Shown piece by piece: positions 35,615 to 43,194 of a DNA stretch of 64,000 nucleotides. The position numbers were made by a program, and so were the translations under genes. Source of the stretch: Aestuariibacter sp. A3R04 (lineage in GTDB: Bacteria; Pseudomonadota; Gammaproteobacteria; Enterobacterales; Alteromonadaceae); the NCBI RefSeq assembly GCF_018860805.1, contig NZ_JAHKQR010000011.1:1336740-1400739 (forward strand), given 5' to 3'. Every line of letters starts with the position of its first letter. Within the stretch, counting starts at the first letter, position 1. The notes under the pieces were generated by a model. That model had not been told where the DNA came from. It saw nothing but the letters and a program-made list of their open reading frames with translations, and did not search any database.

Positions 35615-37780
35615 TTATTTGACGATGGTCATTTCTTCTATCAGATTTGTCGCACCATCCACGTATTCCATCACCCACAGCATATAGCGGGTATCGACGT
35701 GAATTGTTCGGGTGGTCTTAGGATCAAAATCCCAATCCGAATTTACACTTTCAAAGGTACCATCGAACAGCAGCCCCACGAGTTCTGCTTTCGCATTTAA
35801 GGTCGCCGAACCAGAATTACCGCCAGTAGAATCCAGATCAGTGAGGAAGTTCACCGGCACACTTCCAAGGCTATCTAACCTGTACGGGCCGTATTGCTTG
35901 TCTTTGATCAATCTCAACTGCTTTTCAGGGGAATCAAAGGGTGATTCCCCTGTGTCTTTTTCAACAATACCTTCTAAACGGGTAAAGGGCTTATAAATAA
36001 TGCCATCCTTAGGCTCTCCCCCCATAACGGTTCCGTATGTCACCCGCAACGTACTGTTTGCATCGGGATAAGCCAGCCCACCCTGTGATTTTTGCCAGGC
36101 AATAATGGCCTTCATGTACTGAGGTTTAAGCGCAACGGCTTGCCCCAGCAACGCTTTACTTTCGTCTTCAATCTCCATTTCTGTGTCAAACAATGCCACT
36201 GCCAAGCGAATAAATGGGTCTTGACTATTTTCGAAATCTTCCCGCTTTGCATTTAGCCAATTTAGACGTGTATCGGCTTGTGTGAGCATTGTCTGGGCAT
36301 AAAACGCCGTTAACTTTTGTTTTAACTGGGCACTATCAGTGTTGTCAGTCAAGCCCAATGCTTCGTCAAAGGCTGCCACTCTGTTTGCGACTGGCTGCGC
36401 CAAATAGAGGCTTATCATTTTATGCCAAACTGCCTGGTCGACCGTTGGATCAAAGCGGCGCTCAATACGTTCAACCGCTTCCCTGATACGAGACTGGTCC
36501 CGTTCCTGGAAACCAGACTCTCGCTCTGCATCGGGTTTTTCCCGCTCAATAGCATTGCGGTACAAGCGCTGCGCCAATGACAACAACTGCGCTCGGGACA
36601 AGTTGTTATACCAGAAGTTTTGTTTATTCATACGAATTTGCGCTTCTGTTACCTCGTCAAGGCGATCAAGTGCCAGCATCAAATCAATTTTGTCGTTTTG
36701 TTCAAGCCAAGCTGCCAGTGCAGCTTCTCGCTCTGCCCGTCTTGTCACAAGGCCAACCCGCTTCGCGCCAGACAACTGACCTAGTGTGTTCTTGTGAAAG
36801 TTATTCAAACCAGCCAAGAGATCCTCGTATTTAATTCTCACATCACTACCGTGTTCTGAGGCACCTTCTATGGTCTTGATCCAGGCATCAACTAAATCGA
36901 GATAGGTGGGATAAAGCCAGTCGAAGGTATACGATACCTGAGCTAATCTTGCGTATCGATTGGTAGACCCGGGATAACCAGCGGCCATAACGAAGTCGCC
37001 GTCATCCAGCCCCGCAGCAGACACCTTTAGGAAGTGCTTCGGCCTGTATGGTACATTGTCTTCACTGTAGTCAGCAGGCTTCCCATCTTTGCCCACGTAC
37101 GCGCGATAGAATGAGAAGTCGCCGGTATGCCGTGGCCACATCCAGTTATCTATATCGCCGCCATATTTGCCCACCGCATCAGCCGGCGCATAGGCAATAC
37201 GCACATCGCGAATTTCCATTTGCTTAATGAGTTTGTACTCCAACCCTTGGAAAAAAGATGGCACAGAGCAACGATAACCCGGCTGAGCTTCACATTCAGC
37301 AATCACCGCTTTACGGTTTGCTTCAATTAAATCGTAACGCTCGCGGCCCTGAATACTGTTATCAATATTACCCGTGATTTGCGCCGTGACATCGGCAAAC
37401 CCCACAGTGACAAACATCTTCGTTCCCGGCGCCGCAGGCAACTCTTCCTGTTTCTTGCGCGCGAGAAATCCCTCTTTCAAATAATTGTGTTCAGGCGTGC
37501 TGTTATATTGAACCGACCCTCTTGCACAATGGTGATTGGTAACGGCAAGCCCTTGTTGGGAAACAAAAGACGCAGAGCACCCTCCCAAAGACACAATGGC
37601 CCCCATGGGAAACGCAGTAAGATCATTAATTGAGCTGGCTGAAATTTTCAGCCCGGTTTTCTTTAGATCCCCGGCAATAAGGGGCAGTTGTTCAGGGGTG
37701 AACATGCCTTCTTTTGCACTGGCACCAAAAGTACTGCCAAGCAATGCCGCCGAAACACACAAAACGCGAAATGTAGACAT
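35615..37780 (-). CDS. S46 family dipeptidyl peptidase, DPP7-like
   Basis: A 721-residue periplasmic serine exopeptidase that removes dipeptides. The signal peptide ends near residue 22 (STFGASA). The triad is visible: histidine in TNHHC, aspartate in DNWMWPRHTGDF and serine in TGGNSGSATL. The residue 18 positions after the catalytic serine, which sets P1 preference in this family (Gly in DPP7, Arg in DPP11), is Gly (LLFDGTFES). So hydrophobic P1 residues, not Asp/Glu, are expected. That mapping is family knowledge; the residue is read here. Confidence 0.9.
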   Translation of the reverse strand: MSTFRVLCVSAALLGSTFGASAKEGMFTPEQLPLIAGDLKKTGLKISASSINDLTAFPMGAIVSLGGCSASFVSQQGLAVTNHHCARGSVQYNSTPEHNYLKEGFLARKKQEELPAAPGTKMFVTVGFADVTAQITGNIDNSIQGRERYDLIEANRKAVIAECEAQPGYRCSVPSFFQGLEYKLIKQMEIRDVRIAYAPADAVGKYGGDIDNWMWPRHTGDFSFYRAYVGKDGKPADYSEDNVPYRPKHFLKVSAAGLDDGDFVMAAGYPGSTNRYARLAQVSYTFDWLYPTYLDLVDAWIKTIEGASEHGSDVRIKYEDLLAGLNNFHKNTLGQLSGAKRVGLVTRRAEREAALAAWLEQNDKIDLMLALDRLDEVTEAQIRMNKQNFWYNNLSRAQLLSLAQRLYRNAIEREKPDAERESGFQERDQSRIREAVERIERRFDPTVDQAVWHKMISLYLAQPVANRVAAFDEALGLTDNTDSAQLKQKLTAFYAQTMLTQADTRLNWLNAKREDFENSQDPFIRLAVALFDTEMEIEDESKALLGQAVALKPQYMKAIIAWQKSQGGLAYPDANSTLRVTYGTVMGGEPKDGIIYKPFTRLEGIVEKDTGESPFDSPEKQLRLIKDKQYGPYRLDSLGSVPVNFLTDLDSTGGNSGSATLNAKAELVGLLFDGTFESVNSDWDFDPKTTRTIHVDTRYMLWVMEYVDGATNLIEEMTIVK

Positions 37781-38172
37781 CGATATTCCTTTTTAATTCA
37801 TTATTTTCCACTGGACCCACTCGTTAATGTTGTGTCGTTAGGAACGACCCATAATCACTTCACCGTGATATGGGCAGGGAACAGTGTAATCCCAGTGTAT
37901 CGTTAAAATAGCCGATGATCTAAGGGAACGAATATCGATTAGAAATAAGAATTGTTAAAAAATGTAAGAATTAGCCCGGCGCATGGAGCCGGACGTTTAA
38001 CACGTCATTGAGTTCCGCCCATCCCGCATCGTCAAGCAAGGCGGTCCGAAGGAAGCTTACCTGGGCAAAGAGATCTTGCATCGTGAGTTGCGACGTTAAC
38101 ATTTGGCGGTCTCCGGCTGAATTGTTACGCGCTATGCCCACTGACAATTAACGACACAGACAGTGAGTCAGA
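37781..38172. other. Intergenic region, S46 peptidase to DUF2750 gene
   Basis: The 392 bases hold the peptidase promoter region on the left. On the right is a possible 43-residue reading frame (listed separately). I see no strong hairpin, repeat or regulator site. Confidence 0.4.
37971..38102 (-). CDS. Possible 43-residue protein downstream of DUF2750 gene
   Basis: From ATG 38102 the frame reads MLTSQLTMQDLFAQVSFLRT, then ALLDDAGWAELNDVLNVRLH and APG, then stop. CCGGAG lies 9 nt before the ATG. The MQDLFAQ start resembles the first helix of DUF2789-like small proteins, but the rest does not clearly match. It is 70 nt downstream of the DUF2750 gene on the same strand. Confidence 0.3.
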   Translation of the reverse strand: MLTSQLTMQDLFAQVSFLRTALLDDAGWAELNDVLNVRLHAPG

Positions 38173-38535
38173 TCACTTCCTGGCGAGTATTTTCTCAGCC
38201 AGTACATCCGGCTCGACCACTTCACCTTCTTCCCCTGGCACCGGACAAACCATCACCGCTAATCCGTCTTTGAGTAGTCCTGGCGTCCACTTGTGCATCC
38301 AATCATCAAGCGTGATCCCCATTGTCTGACAGTGAGACCAATCTTCCGTTGCCCACAATGCCGCTAGTGACTTTTCCGGCCATATTGGCACACCATCTTC
38401 ATCATCAGATGTCAGCATAACACACCCGTCTTCATCCTTGAGGATCCAAACCTGATCATTCTCGACGATTATACTAATGGTTTCTTGCATTCGCTTGTCT
38501 GCATTTGCTTGTAAAAGAGAGTGTAATGCTGTCAT
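38173..38535 (-). CDS. DUF2750 family protein
   Basis: A 120-residue cytoplasmic protein of unknown function. The family pattern is clear: ENDQVWILKDEDGCVMLTS, then DDEDGVPIWPEKSLAALWAT and TLDDWMHKWTPGLLKDGL. AAGGAA precedes the ATG by 6 nt. The start codon lies in a perfect 12-bp palindrome (CTGTCATGACAG). No partner suggests a role. Confidence 0.8.
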   Translation of the reverse strand: MTALHSLLQANADKRMQETISIIVENDQVWILKDEDGCVMLTSDDEDGVPIWPEKSLAALWATEDWSHCQTMGITLDDWMHKWTPGLLKDGLAVMVCPVPGEEGEVVEPDVLAEKILARK

Positions 38536-38754
38536 GACAGTTCCTTAAGGCATGGTCAGTGAGGGCCGACACTGTACCGACCCGGACTACGTGTTTTTAA
38601 ATACGTTGATGTCGTTCGAACAGTATATTGGGGCAGAGTTTATTGAGGCAAGCTATTGGCAATAAAATTGATTTACAAATCATTCTCCGTCCCCGTGCTT
38701 ACCCCATCAACCCCTTTATTTCGCTTCGCCGTATGATATTACACATCACTGCCG

Positions 38755-39579
38755 CTAAGCAGTCAGCAACGCTATCAGTGGCGGTAACCCCGGGCGTTTT
38801 ACTGATTTCATGGTGTTTAAATACACCGTGGTTGAAAACCCATTCCACCTTTCCAGTTTGCGCAAGCCAGCAGCCGGCAACAAGCGCTCAGCCATAGATT
38901 CAGGCAGTATGGCGAAGCCACCTTCTTCCAACAAACTGTTCGCGGCCAAACGCAGAGAATTTGTTCTCAGCCTTGCATCCCGTAACCCACTAAACTCTTT
39001 GTGCAGGAACTCCCTGACTTTCAATCCCCACTCAATGGAAACAAAAGTGGTGGGGTCAGGACTTTCCAAATCCGTGTCAAAAGCGTACAGGGCAAGGGGA
39101 ATATGCAGCAGTTTGACGGTATTAATTTCCTCCGATTTAAGAGGTTCAGAAGAAAGCGCGATATCAATAGTTCGCTCGTGTAACTGCCGTGACAAGCTAT
39201 CCAGAGTCAGCACTTCCGCTTTCACTGACCAATCGGGATATGCTGTGTGAATTTTTCCCAACAGGCTGGTAAACCCAAGTTCACTGGCTAATTGCGTGGC
39301 AGCACAGACGACAAATTCCGCCGATTGCAACTGCAACTCCCTTTTAGCGTCCTGTAACGTGTCAGTGAGCTGATGGGCAAACGGCAACAACTTTTCGCCT
39401 GCCGGTGTAAGTTGAATACTATTGCGATGGCGAATGAACAAAGTTGTCTGAAAGTACTCTTCCAATAACTTAATTCTAGCGCTTACGGCAGATTGGGTTA
39501 AATAGAGATTTTCAGCCGCTTTGCCGAAATGTCGGGTTTTAACTACTTCTAGGAAGGTGGAGAGAAAGCGTATGTCCAT
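38755..39579 (-). CDS. hdfR: LysR-family regulator, HdfR-like
   Basis: A 274-residue DNA-binding regulator. The N-terminal winged helix MDIRFLSTFLEVVKTRHFGK, then AAENLYLTQSAVSARIKLLE, closely follows E. coli HdfR (TFLEVxxTRHFGxAAExLYLTQSAVS). RHRNSIQLTPAGEKLLPFA is also shared. The effector-binding domain follows. In E. coli hdfR is divergent from maoP (yifE), and the same arrangement is kept here, which supports the name. E. coli HdfR represses flhDC; whether that holds here is unknown. Confidence 0.82.
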   Translation of the reverse strand: MDIRFLSTFLEVVKTRHFGKAAENLYLTQSAVSARIKLLEEYFQTTLFIRHRNSIQLTPAGEKLLPFAHQLTDTLQDAKRELQLQSAEFVVCAATQLASELGFTSLLGKIHTAYPDWSVKAEVLTLDSLSRQLHERTIDIALSSEPLKSEEINTVKLLHIPLALYAFDTDLESPDPTTFVSIEWGLKVREFLHKEFSGLRDARLRTNSLRLAANSLLEEGGFAILPESMAERLLPAAGLRKLERWNGFSTTVYLNTMKSVKRPGLPPLIALLTA

Positions 39580-39700
39580 GCTGGCAAAATTAGTGAGAAG
39601 TCACTTGAATACGTTCTCACAGCTTTGCATGGATGTAAAACAAAAAATACTTACAACGCACTGTGAAACAGTGCGCTGAACAAAACTATATCTGATGTAA

Positions 39701-39865
39701 TCAGTAAGTTTCCTGGTGAAGTCTTCGCTGCTTTTCGCGTCGCTGCACGTCGCGCTTTTGCTTGGACTTTACCTGATGACGACGATCTTGGCCTTTTCTG
39801 CCGTGATTATCACCCTCTTCTACCGAATCCCATTCTTCACGGTGGTAACGATAGTCTTTACTCAT
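39701..39865 (-). CDS. Small very basic 54-residue protein in the hdfR-maoP interval
   Basis: From ATG 39865 the frame encodes MSKDYRYHREEWDSVEEGDN, then HGRKGQDRRHQVKSKQKRDV and QRREKQRRLHQETY. GAGAAG lies just before the ATG. The protein is almost all charged or polar, with an acidic patch followed by a strongly basic tail, so nucleic acid or ribosome binding is conceivable. It lies between hdfR and maoP. The complementary strand has a hydrophobic frame, but that lacks a ribosome binding site. Confidence 0.45.
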   Translation of the reverse strand: MSKDYRYHREEWDSVEEGDNHGRKGQDRRHQVKSKQKRDVQRREKQRRLHQETY

Positions 39866-40181
39866 TGTCTTCTCGTAATTAGTGCAAAAAATACAACACC
39901 TTTATTATCAACCGGCTGCAAAAAATGGAAAACAAAAAAATATTGTTGTCACGACAAAAAATGAAAGTGATTAAATTTCAACCAAAAAAGGCTCGTATAG
40001 CTTTTTCAGAAGATTATAAAATTCCATTATTTAACAATGAATTAAAATTAAATCCAGCATGGTTTTCCGCGCTCTTTCTGTTGTGCAAATATTTTTATCC
40101 TCACCGAAAAAAAAATTTGTTTCACTGGTTAACTATATTTCGATAAAAGTCGATGTGTTCCGAACACAACGAGATACAGCC
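39866..40181. other. AT-rich region upstream of maoP
   Basis: The 316 bases are strongly AT-rich and must hold the maoP promoter. In E. coli the interval between maoP and hdfR also carries the maoS site used by MaoP; I cannot identify a counterpart by eye. Open frames on the + strand here are lysine/phenylalanine-rich and have no ribosome binding site. Confidence 0.4.
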
Positions 40182-40538
40182 ATGCAGTCTTATAATATTC
40201 GTTTATCTGACAAACCGTTTATCGACCGCGTCAAATTTCCATATGGTTTTAGAAAAGCCGGAGATTTCAGTATTGCAGAAGCCGATTTACTAACCAAATA
40301 CGGGAAGACATTACTCAACCTTGAATCGGGTACCGACTCACCTCAAAGCAGTGACGAGCAGCATTTCGTCGAATTCGTAGCCGGTAAAGTGCCCGCCAGC
40401 AATAGCTTGGAAAAAGTGTGGCAGAAATACGTACATCTGGCGCGGGGGAAACGGCATTTTTATACATTACACAGTACAGCAAGCAACCAATCAGATTTTG
40501 ATGAAGATTACACAGACGAAAGTTTTGACGTGGCGTAA
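40182..40538 (+). CDS. maoP: MaoP (YifE, DUF413), Ori-macrodomain organisation protein
   Basis: A 118-residue cytoplasmic protein. The family pattern FIDRVKFPYGFRKAGDFSIA, then EADLLTKYGKTLLNLESG and LEKVWQKYVHLARG, is clear. In E. coli MaoP with its site maoS constrains long-range DNA contacts in the Ori macrodomain. The acidic C-terminus (SDFDEDYTDESFD) is typical. I start at ATG 40182; the longer frame from 40059 adds 41 residues of AT-rich translation. Divergence from hdfR matches E. coli and suggests this window lies in the replication-origin half of the chromosome. Confidence 0.88.
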   Translation: MQSYNIRLSDKPFIDRVKFPYGFRKAGDFSIAEADLLTKYGKTLLNLESGTDSPQSSDEQHFVEFVAGKVPASNSLEKVWQKYVHLARGKRHFYTLHSTASNQSDFDEDYTDESFDVA

Positions 40539-40701
40539 ATAAGCTGTTTCCAAATCACTGTCGTCCGTTTGCCCCATGGGCGAACAGTGAAGTTAAGCGC
40601 CTCAAAACAGGAATTCATCGAAAAAGTCAGGGACAATGTGATCTTAGAGTCCCTGATTAACGAAATGAGTATCACATGTTACGCGAAAAGAGGGCTTGCA
40701 A

Positions 40702-41436
40702 ATGATTTCTCTGAAACACCTCACAGATTTCGGCATCCATGCTACGGATGGTGATATAGGTCGTTGTAAAGATATACTGTTTGACGACCAGGATTTTGTC
40801 ACCCGTTACTTCGTGGCCGATACCCACCGCTGGCTTCCCTTGGGCCGCAAAGTTGTTATCTCGCCAATCGCGCTACAGAGTATTAATCGCGATGATTCAT
40901 CCTTGGTGGTCAACATGAGTAAGCAGGCGCTAAAAGACAGTCCATCCATCGACGAACACAAGCCCGTGTCAAGAGAATACGAAGAAACCTTGTTTAAGTA
41001 TTTTGGTTACGGCTACTACTGGGTCGGTCCTGGTGCGTGGGGCGATTTTTCTCACCCCACTGAACTGGTTGACCAACAACACATTAAGGACGACATTGAG
41101 GCCAGTAAAAGTCAACCAGTGAATCACCTGCGCTCCTGTGACGAAATTCTCGGCTACGATATTTCGGCTGGGGGAGATAACACTGGGCACGTGTACGACT
41201 TTATTGTTGATACCAAAAACTGGTCAGTTAAACTCATTATTATCGATACCCGAAACTGGTTGCCGGGGGGGAAAAAAGTAGCGATAACGCCAGATATGAT
41301 TAGTGACATCGACTGGTCGTCTCACAAAGTGCATACGCATTTGCAGCACAACGAACTTCTCGCTCTACCCGAAATTGACGACAACAAACTCGATGACAGC
41401 CACTATTTGAGTTCACTTTTTGACAACAACAAATGA
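40702..41436 (+). CDS. Protein with two PRC-barrel domains
   Basis: A 244-residue soluble protein with two PRC-barrel repeats: residues about 1-75 (ATDGDIGRCKDILFDDQDFV, then TRYFVADTHRWLPLGRKVVI) and about 145-220 (GYDISAGGDNTGHVYDFIVD, then WSVKLIIIDTRNWLPGGKKV). The linker is rich in Tyr, Trp and Gly. PRC barrels often bind other proteins or small ligands in stress responses; the role here is unknown. GAGGG lies 8 nt before ATG 40702. Confidence 0.85.
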   Translation: MISLKHLTDFGIHATDGDIGRCKDILFDDQDFVTRYFVADTHRWLPLGRKVVISPIALQSINRDDSSLVVNMSKQALKDSPSIDEHKPVSREYEETLFKYFGYGYYWVGPGAWGDFSHPTELVDQQHIKDDIEASKSQPVNHLRSCDEILGYDISAGGDNTGHVYDFIVDTKNWSVKLIIIDTRNWLPGGKKVAITPDMISDIDWSSHKVHTHLQHNELLALPEIDDNKLDDSHYLSSLFDNNK

Positions 41437-41451
41437 ACCGTGATCAGCGAA

Positions 41452-41763
41452 TCACGAATCCCTGCAGAAAAAGCTGTGTAACAGTGCAATGGTTTTTTCC
41501 ACTCGGGAATCGGCCAGGCGGTAATAAATAACCTGGCCCGCTCTTCTCGTTGCAACCAAGTTAGCCTCACGCAATAATGCCAAGTGTTGGGACAGCACCG
41601 GTTGGGTCACAGGTATAAGGGTGAGTAAGTCGGATACAGATAACTCGTTATCCAACAAGGAACACAACACCATTAGTCGTGTTTTATTTGCTAACTGTTT
41701 AAGGTAGTTTTCCGCGTCGGAAGCGTGCTCCAGCATCGCCTTCATATTGAGTTCGCTTGTCAT
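41452..41763 (-). CDS. ArsR-family regulator of the BigR/SqrR/YgaV persulfide-sensor type
   Basis: A winged-helix repressor of 103 residues from ATG 41763. The helix-turn-helix VSDLLTLIPVTQPVLSQHLA and wing ATRRAGQVIYYRL are clear. One cysteine in RLMVLCSLL and one in LHSFFCRDS occupy the positions of the redox pair of BigR/SqrR (Cys41/42 and Cys107/108), which forms tetrasulfide or disulfide links. The arsenic CVC motif is absent. Starts at 41793 and 41745 are also possible; 41763 leaves the direct-repeat operator candidate upstream of the gene. No sulfide oxidation genes are adjacent. Confidence 0.82.
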   Translation of the reverse strand: MTSELNMKAMLEHASDAENYLKQLANKTRLMVLCSLLDNELSVSDLLTLIPVTQPVLSQHLALLREANLVATRRAGQVIYYRLADSRVEKTIALLHSFFCRDS

Positions 41764-41770
41764 TGTAAAA

Positions 41771-41801
41771 ATTAAATGTCCATTAAACGCCACATTAAAT
41801 G
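41771..41801. promoter_or_regulatory. Three direct ATTAAA repeats, candidate operator of the ArsR regulator
   Basis: ATTAAATG (41771-41778), ATTAAACG (41782-41789) and ATTAAATG (41794-41801) start 11 and 12 bases apart, one per helical turn, just upstream of the regulator gene. BigR-type proteins bind AT-rich sites and autoregulate. Confidence 0.4.
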
Positions 41802-41820
41802 ATAACCATTCTCATATATC
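41798..41820. promoter_or_regulatory. Fur-box-like sequence
   Basis: AATGATAACCATTCTCAT closely resembles proteobacterial Fur sites (AATGATAATNATTCTCATT-type). It overlaps the third direct repeat and lies 35 or more bases upstream of the ArsR gene. Iron control would be unusual for this regulator. Sequence likeness only. Confidence 0.4.
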
Positions 41821-42067
41821 AAGGATTTTTACCATGCTGTTTTGTAAGAATATATTACACAGTTGACGAATCCATGAATGCTCCGCAGTGGAATAATGTA
41901 TCAATAAAATAGCTTGTTGTTTAACAGCCTAGCCGATTTTTCCGCATCTCGTCACAAAATTTACGGTTTGTCCTGCAGTAACAATTTTTTATCCATTTTA
42001 CATTTCGTCTTACCGAAGATACAGGTAGTATCGGAATACCTTGCAGACTCACACCCAAGAACACGTT

Positions 42068-42982
42068 ATGTTAAAAGCAACGTTAGAACAATGGCGTATG
42101 TTCAGAGCAGTCGTGGAAGCCGGTGGATTTAACCAGGCCGCACAAATCGTTCACAAGAGCCAGTCGAGCGTGCATCACGCCGTGATGAAACTTGAAAATG
42201 CGCTTGGCATCGTGCTTTTCGAAAACGATGGAAGAAAAGTAAAACTCACAGAAGCCGGTGAACTAATGCTTCGTCGAGCTAATTTCTTATTGGAAGAGGC
42301 AAAAAAACTGGAAGCCGTGGCAACGAGTTTGCAACATGGTACCGAAACACAATTGCGCATCGCTGTGGATATTATTTTTCCCCCACCCCTTTTGTATAAT
42401 GTGCTCAACAAGGTCTCACAAGCGTTTCCTCTGTTACGGATAGAGTTAATGGAAACCGTACTTACGGGCGCGAATTCCCTGCTCAAATCTGCACAAGTAG
42501 ACATAGCCATTTCGCCGTTCACCTTAAAACACGGCTTTAGTGAAGATCTCTGTGAAATTGAGTTCGTGGCAGTAGCGCACCCCGACCATCCCTTACACCA
42601 GTTAGAACGGGAAATCAGCACTGAAGACTTAAAATCCCACCGCCAAATTGTAATTCGTGATTCCTCTACTGACCGAAAGGGAGAAGCGGGCTGGCTCGGC
42701 GCGGAACAGCGGTGGACTGTTAGCCATGTGCGTACCTCAATAGATATGATCTGTCAGGGCCTTGGCTTTGCGTGGCTTCCCCTTGCCATTATCAAACCTC
42801 AGTTAAATCAGGGGCTTTTAAAGCCGCTTCGATTAAACAACAATAGCTTGCGAAAAAGTATTCTGTACCTGTGCTTTGAAGATGGTGACAGGCTCGGACC
42901 CGCAGCAAGAACATTTATTGGTGAACTCAGATACCAAACCATGACAATGCCTAAAGCCGATGGAATACTCACCCACGACTAA
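42068..42982 (+). CDS. LysR-family transcriptional regulator
   Basis: A 304-residue regulator. The N-terminal helix-turn-helix is LEQWRMFRAVVEAGGFNQAA, then KSQSSVHHAVMKLENALGIV. A substrate-binding-like effector domain follows (about residues 90-295; VDIAISPF and FVAVAHPDHPLH are typical). I start at ATG 42068, nine codons inside the longest frame. The targets and ligand cannot be inferred; the neighbours are a divergent ArsR gene and a downstream GGDEF/EAL gene. Confidence 0.85.
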   Translation: MLKATLEQWRMFRAVVEAGGFNQAAQIVHKSQSSVHHAVMKLENALGIVLFENDGRKVKLTEAGELMLRRANFLLEEAKKLEAVATSLQHGTETQLRIAVDIIFPPPLLYNVLNKVSQAFPLLRIELMETVLTGANSLLKSAQVDIAISPFTLKHGFSEDLCEIEFVAVAHPDHPLHQLEREISTEDLKSHRQIVIRDSSTDRKGEAGWLGAEQRWTVSHVRTSIDMICQGLGFAWLPLAIIKPQLNQGLLKPLRLNNNSLRKSILYLCFEDGDRLGPAARTFIGELRYQTMTMPKADGILTHD

Positions 42983-43194
42983 ATCGGGTGTTGAATTAAA
43001 TACCTGAACAGCAATTTCTTGCCTGAAGAAAAGTATCAGGGTATAACATGGTTAGTCCCGAGAAGAATAACAATAAAGGAGGGGCCCGGTTTTGACTTAC
43101 ACTTGTCTGGATACCCAAGTCACATTTGCAGCAACGCCAGAAAAGGTAACCGTCCCGACTCTGCAGTTTGTATGGCTGAGTACGGTGGAATACC

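Noticed and set aside
38530..38541. CTGTCATGACAG palindrome at the DUF2750 start as a LexA box
   Set aside because: LexA sites need CTGT-N8-ACAG; here the spacer is 4. Probably chance around the ATG.
39716..39964. Hydrophobic 82-codon frame on the plus strand
   Set aside because: It is antisense to a charged frame with a ribosome binding site; hydrophobic complements of charged proteins are a common artefact, and no ribosome binding site precedes it.
39925..40146. Lysine/phenylalanine-rich frame before maoP
   Set aside because: AT-rich sequence translates like this by chance; no ribosome binding site and no family.
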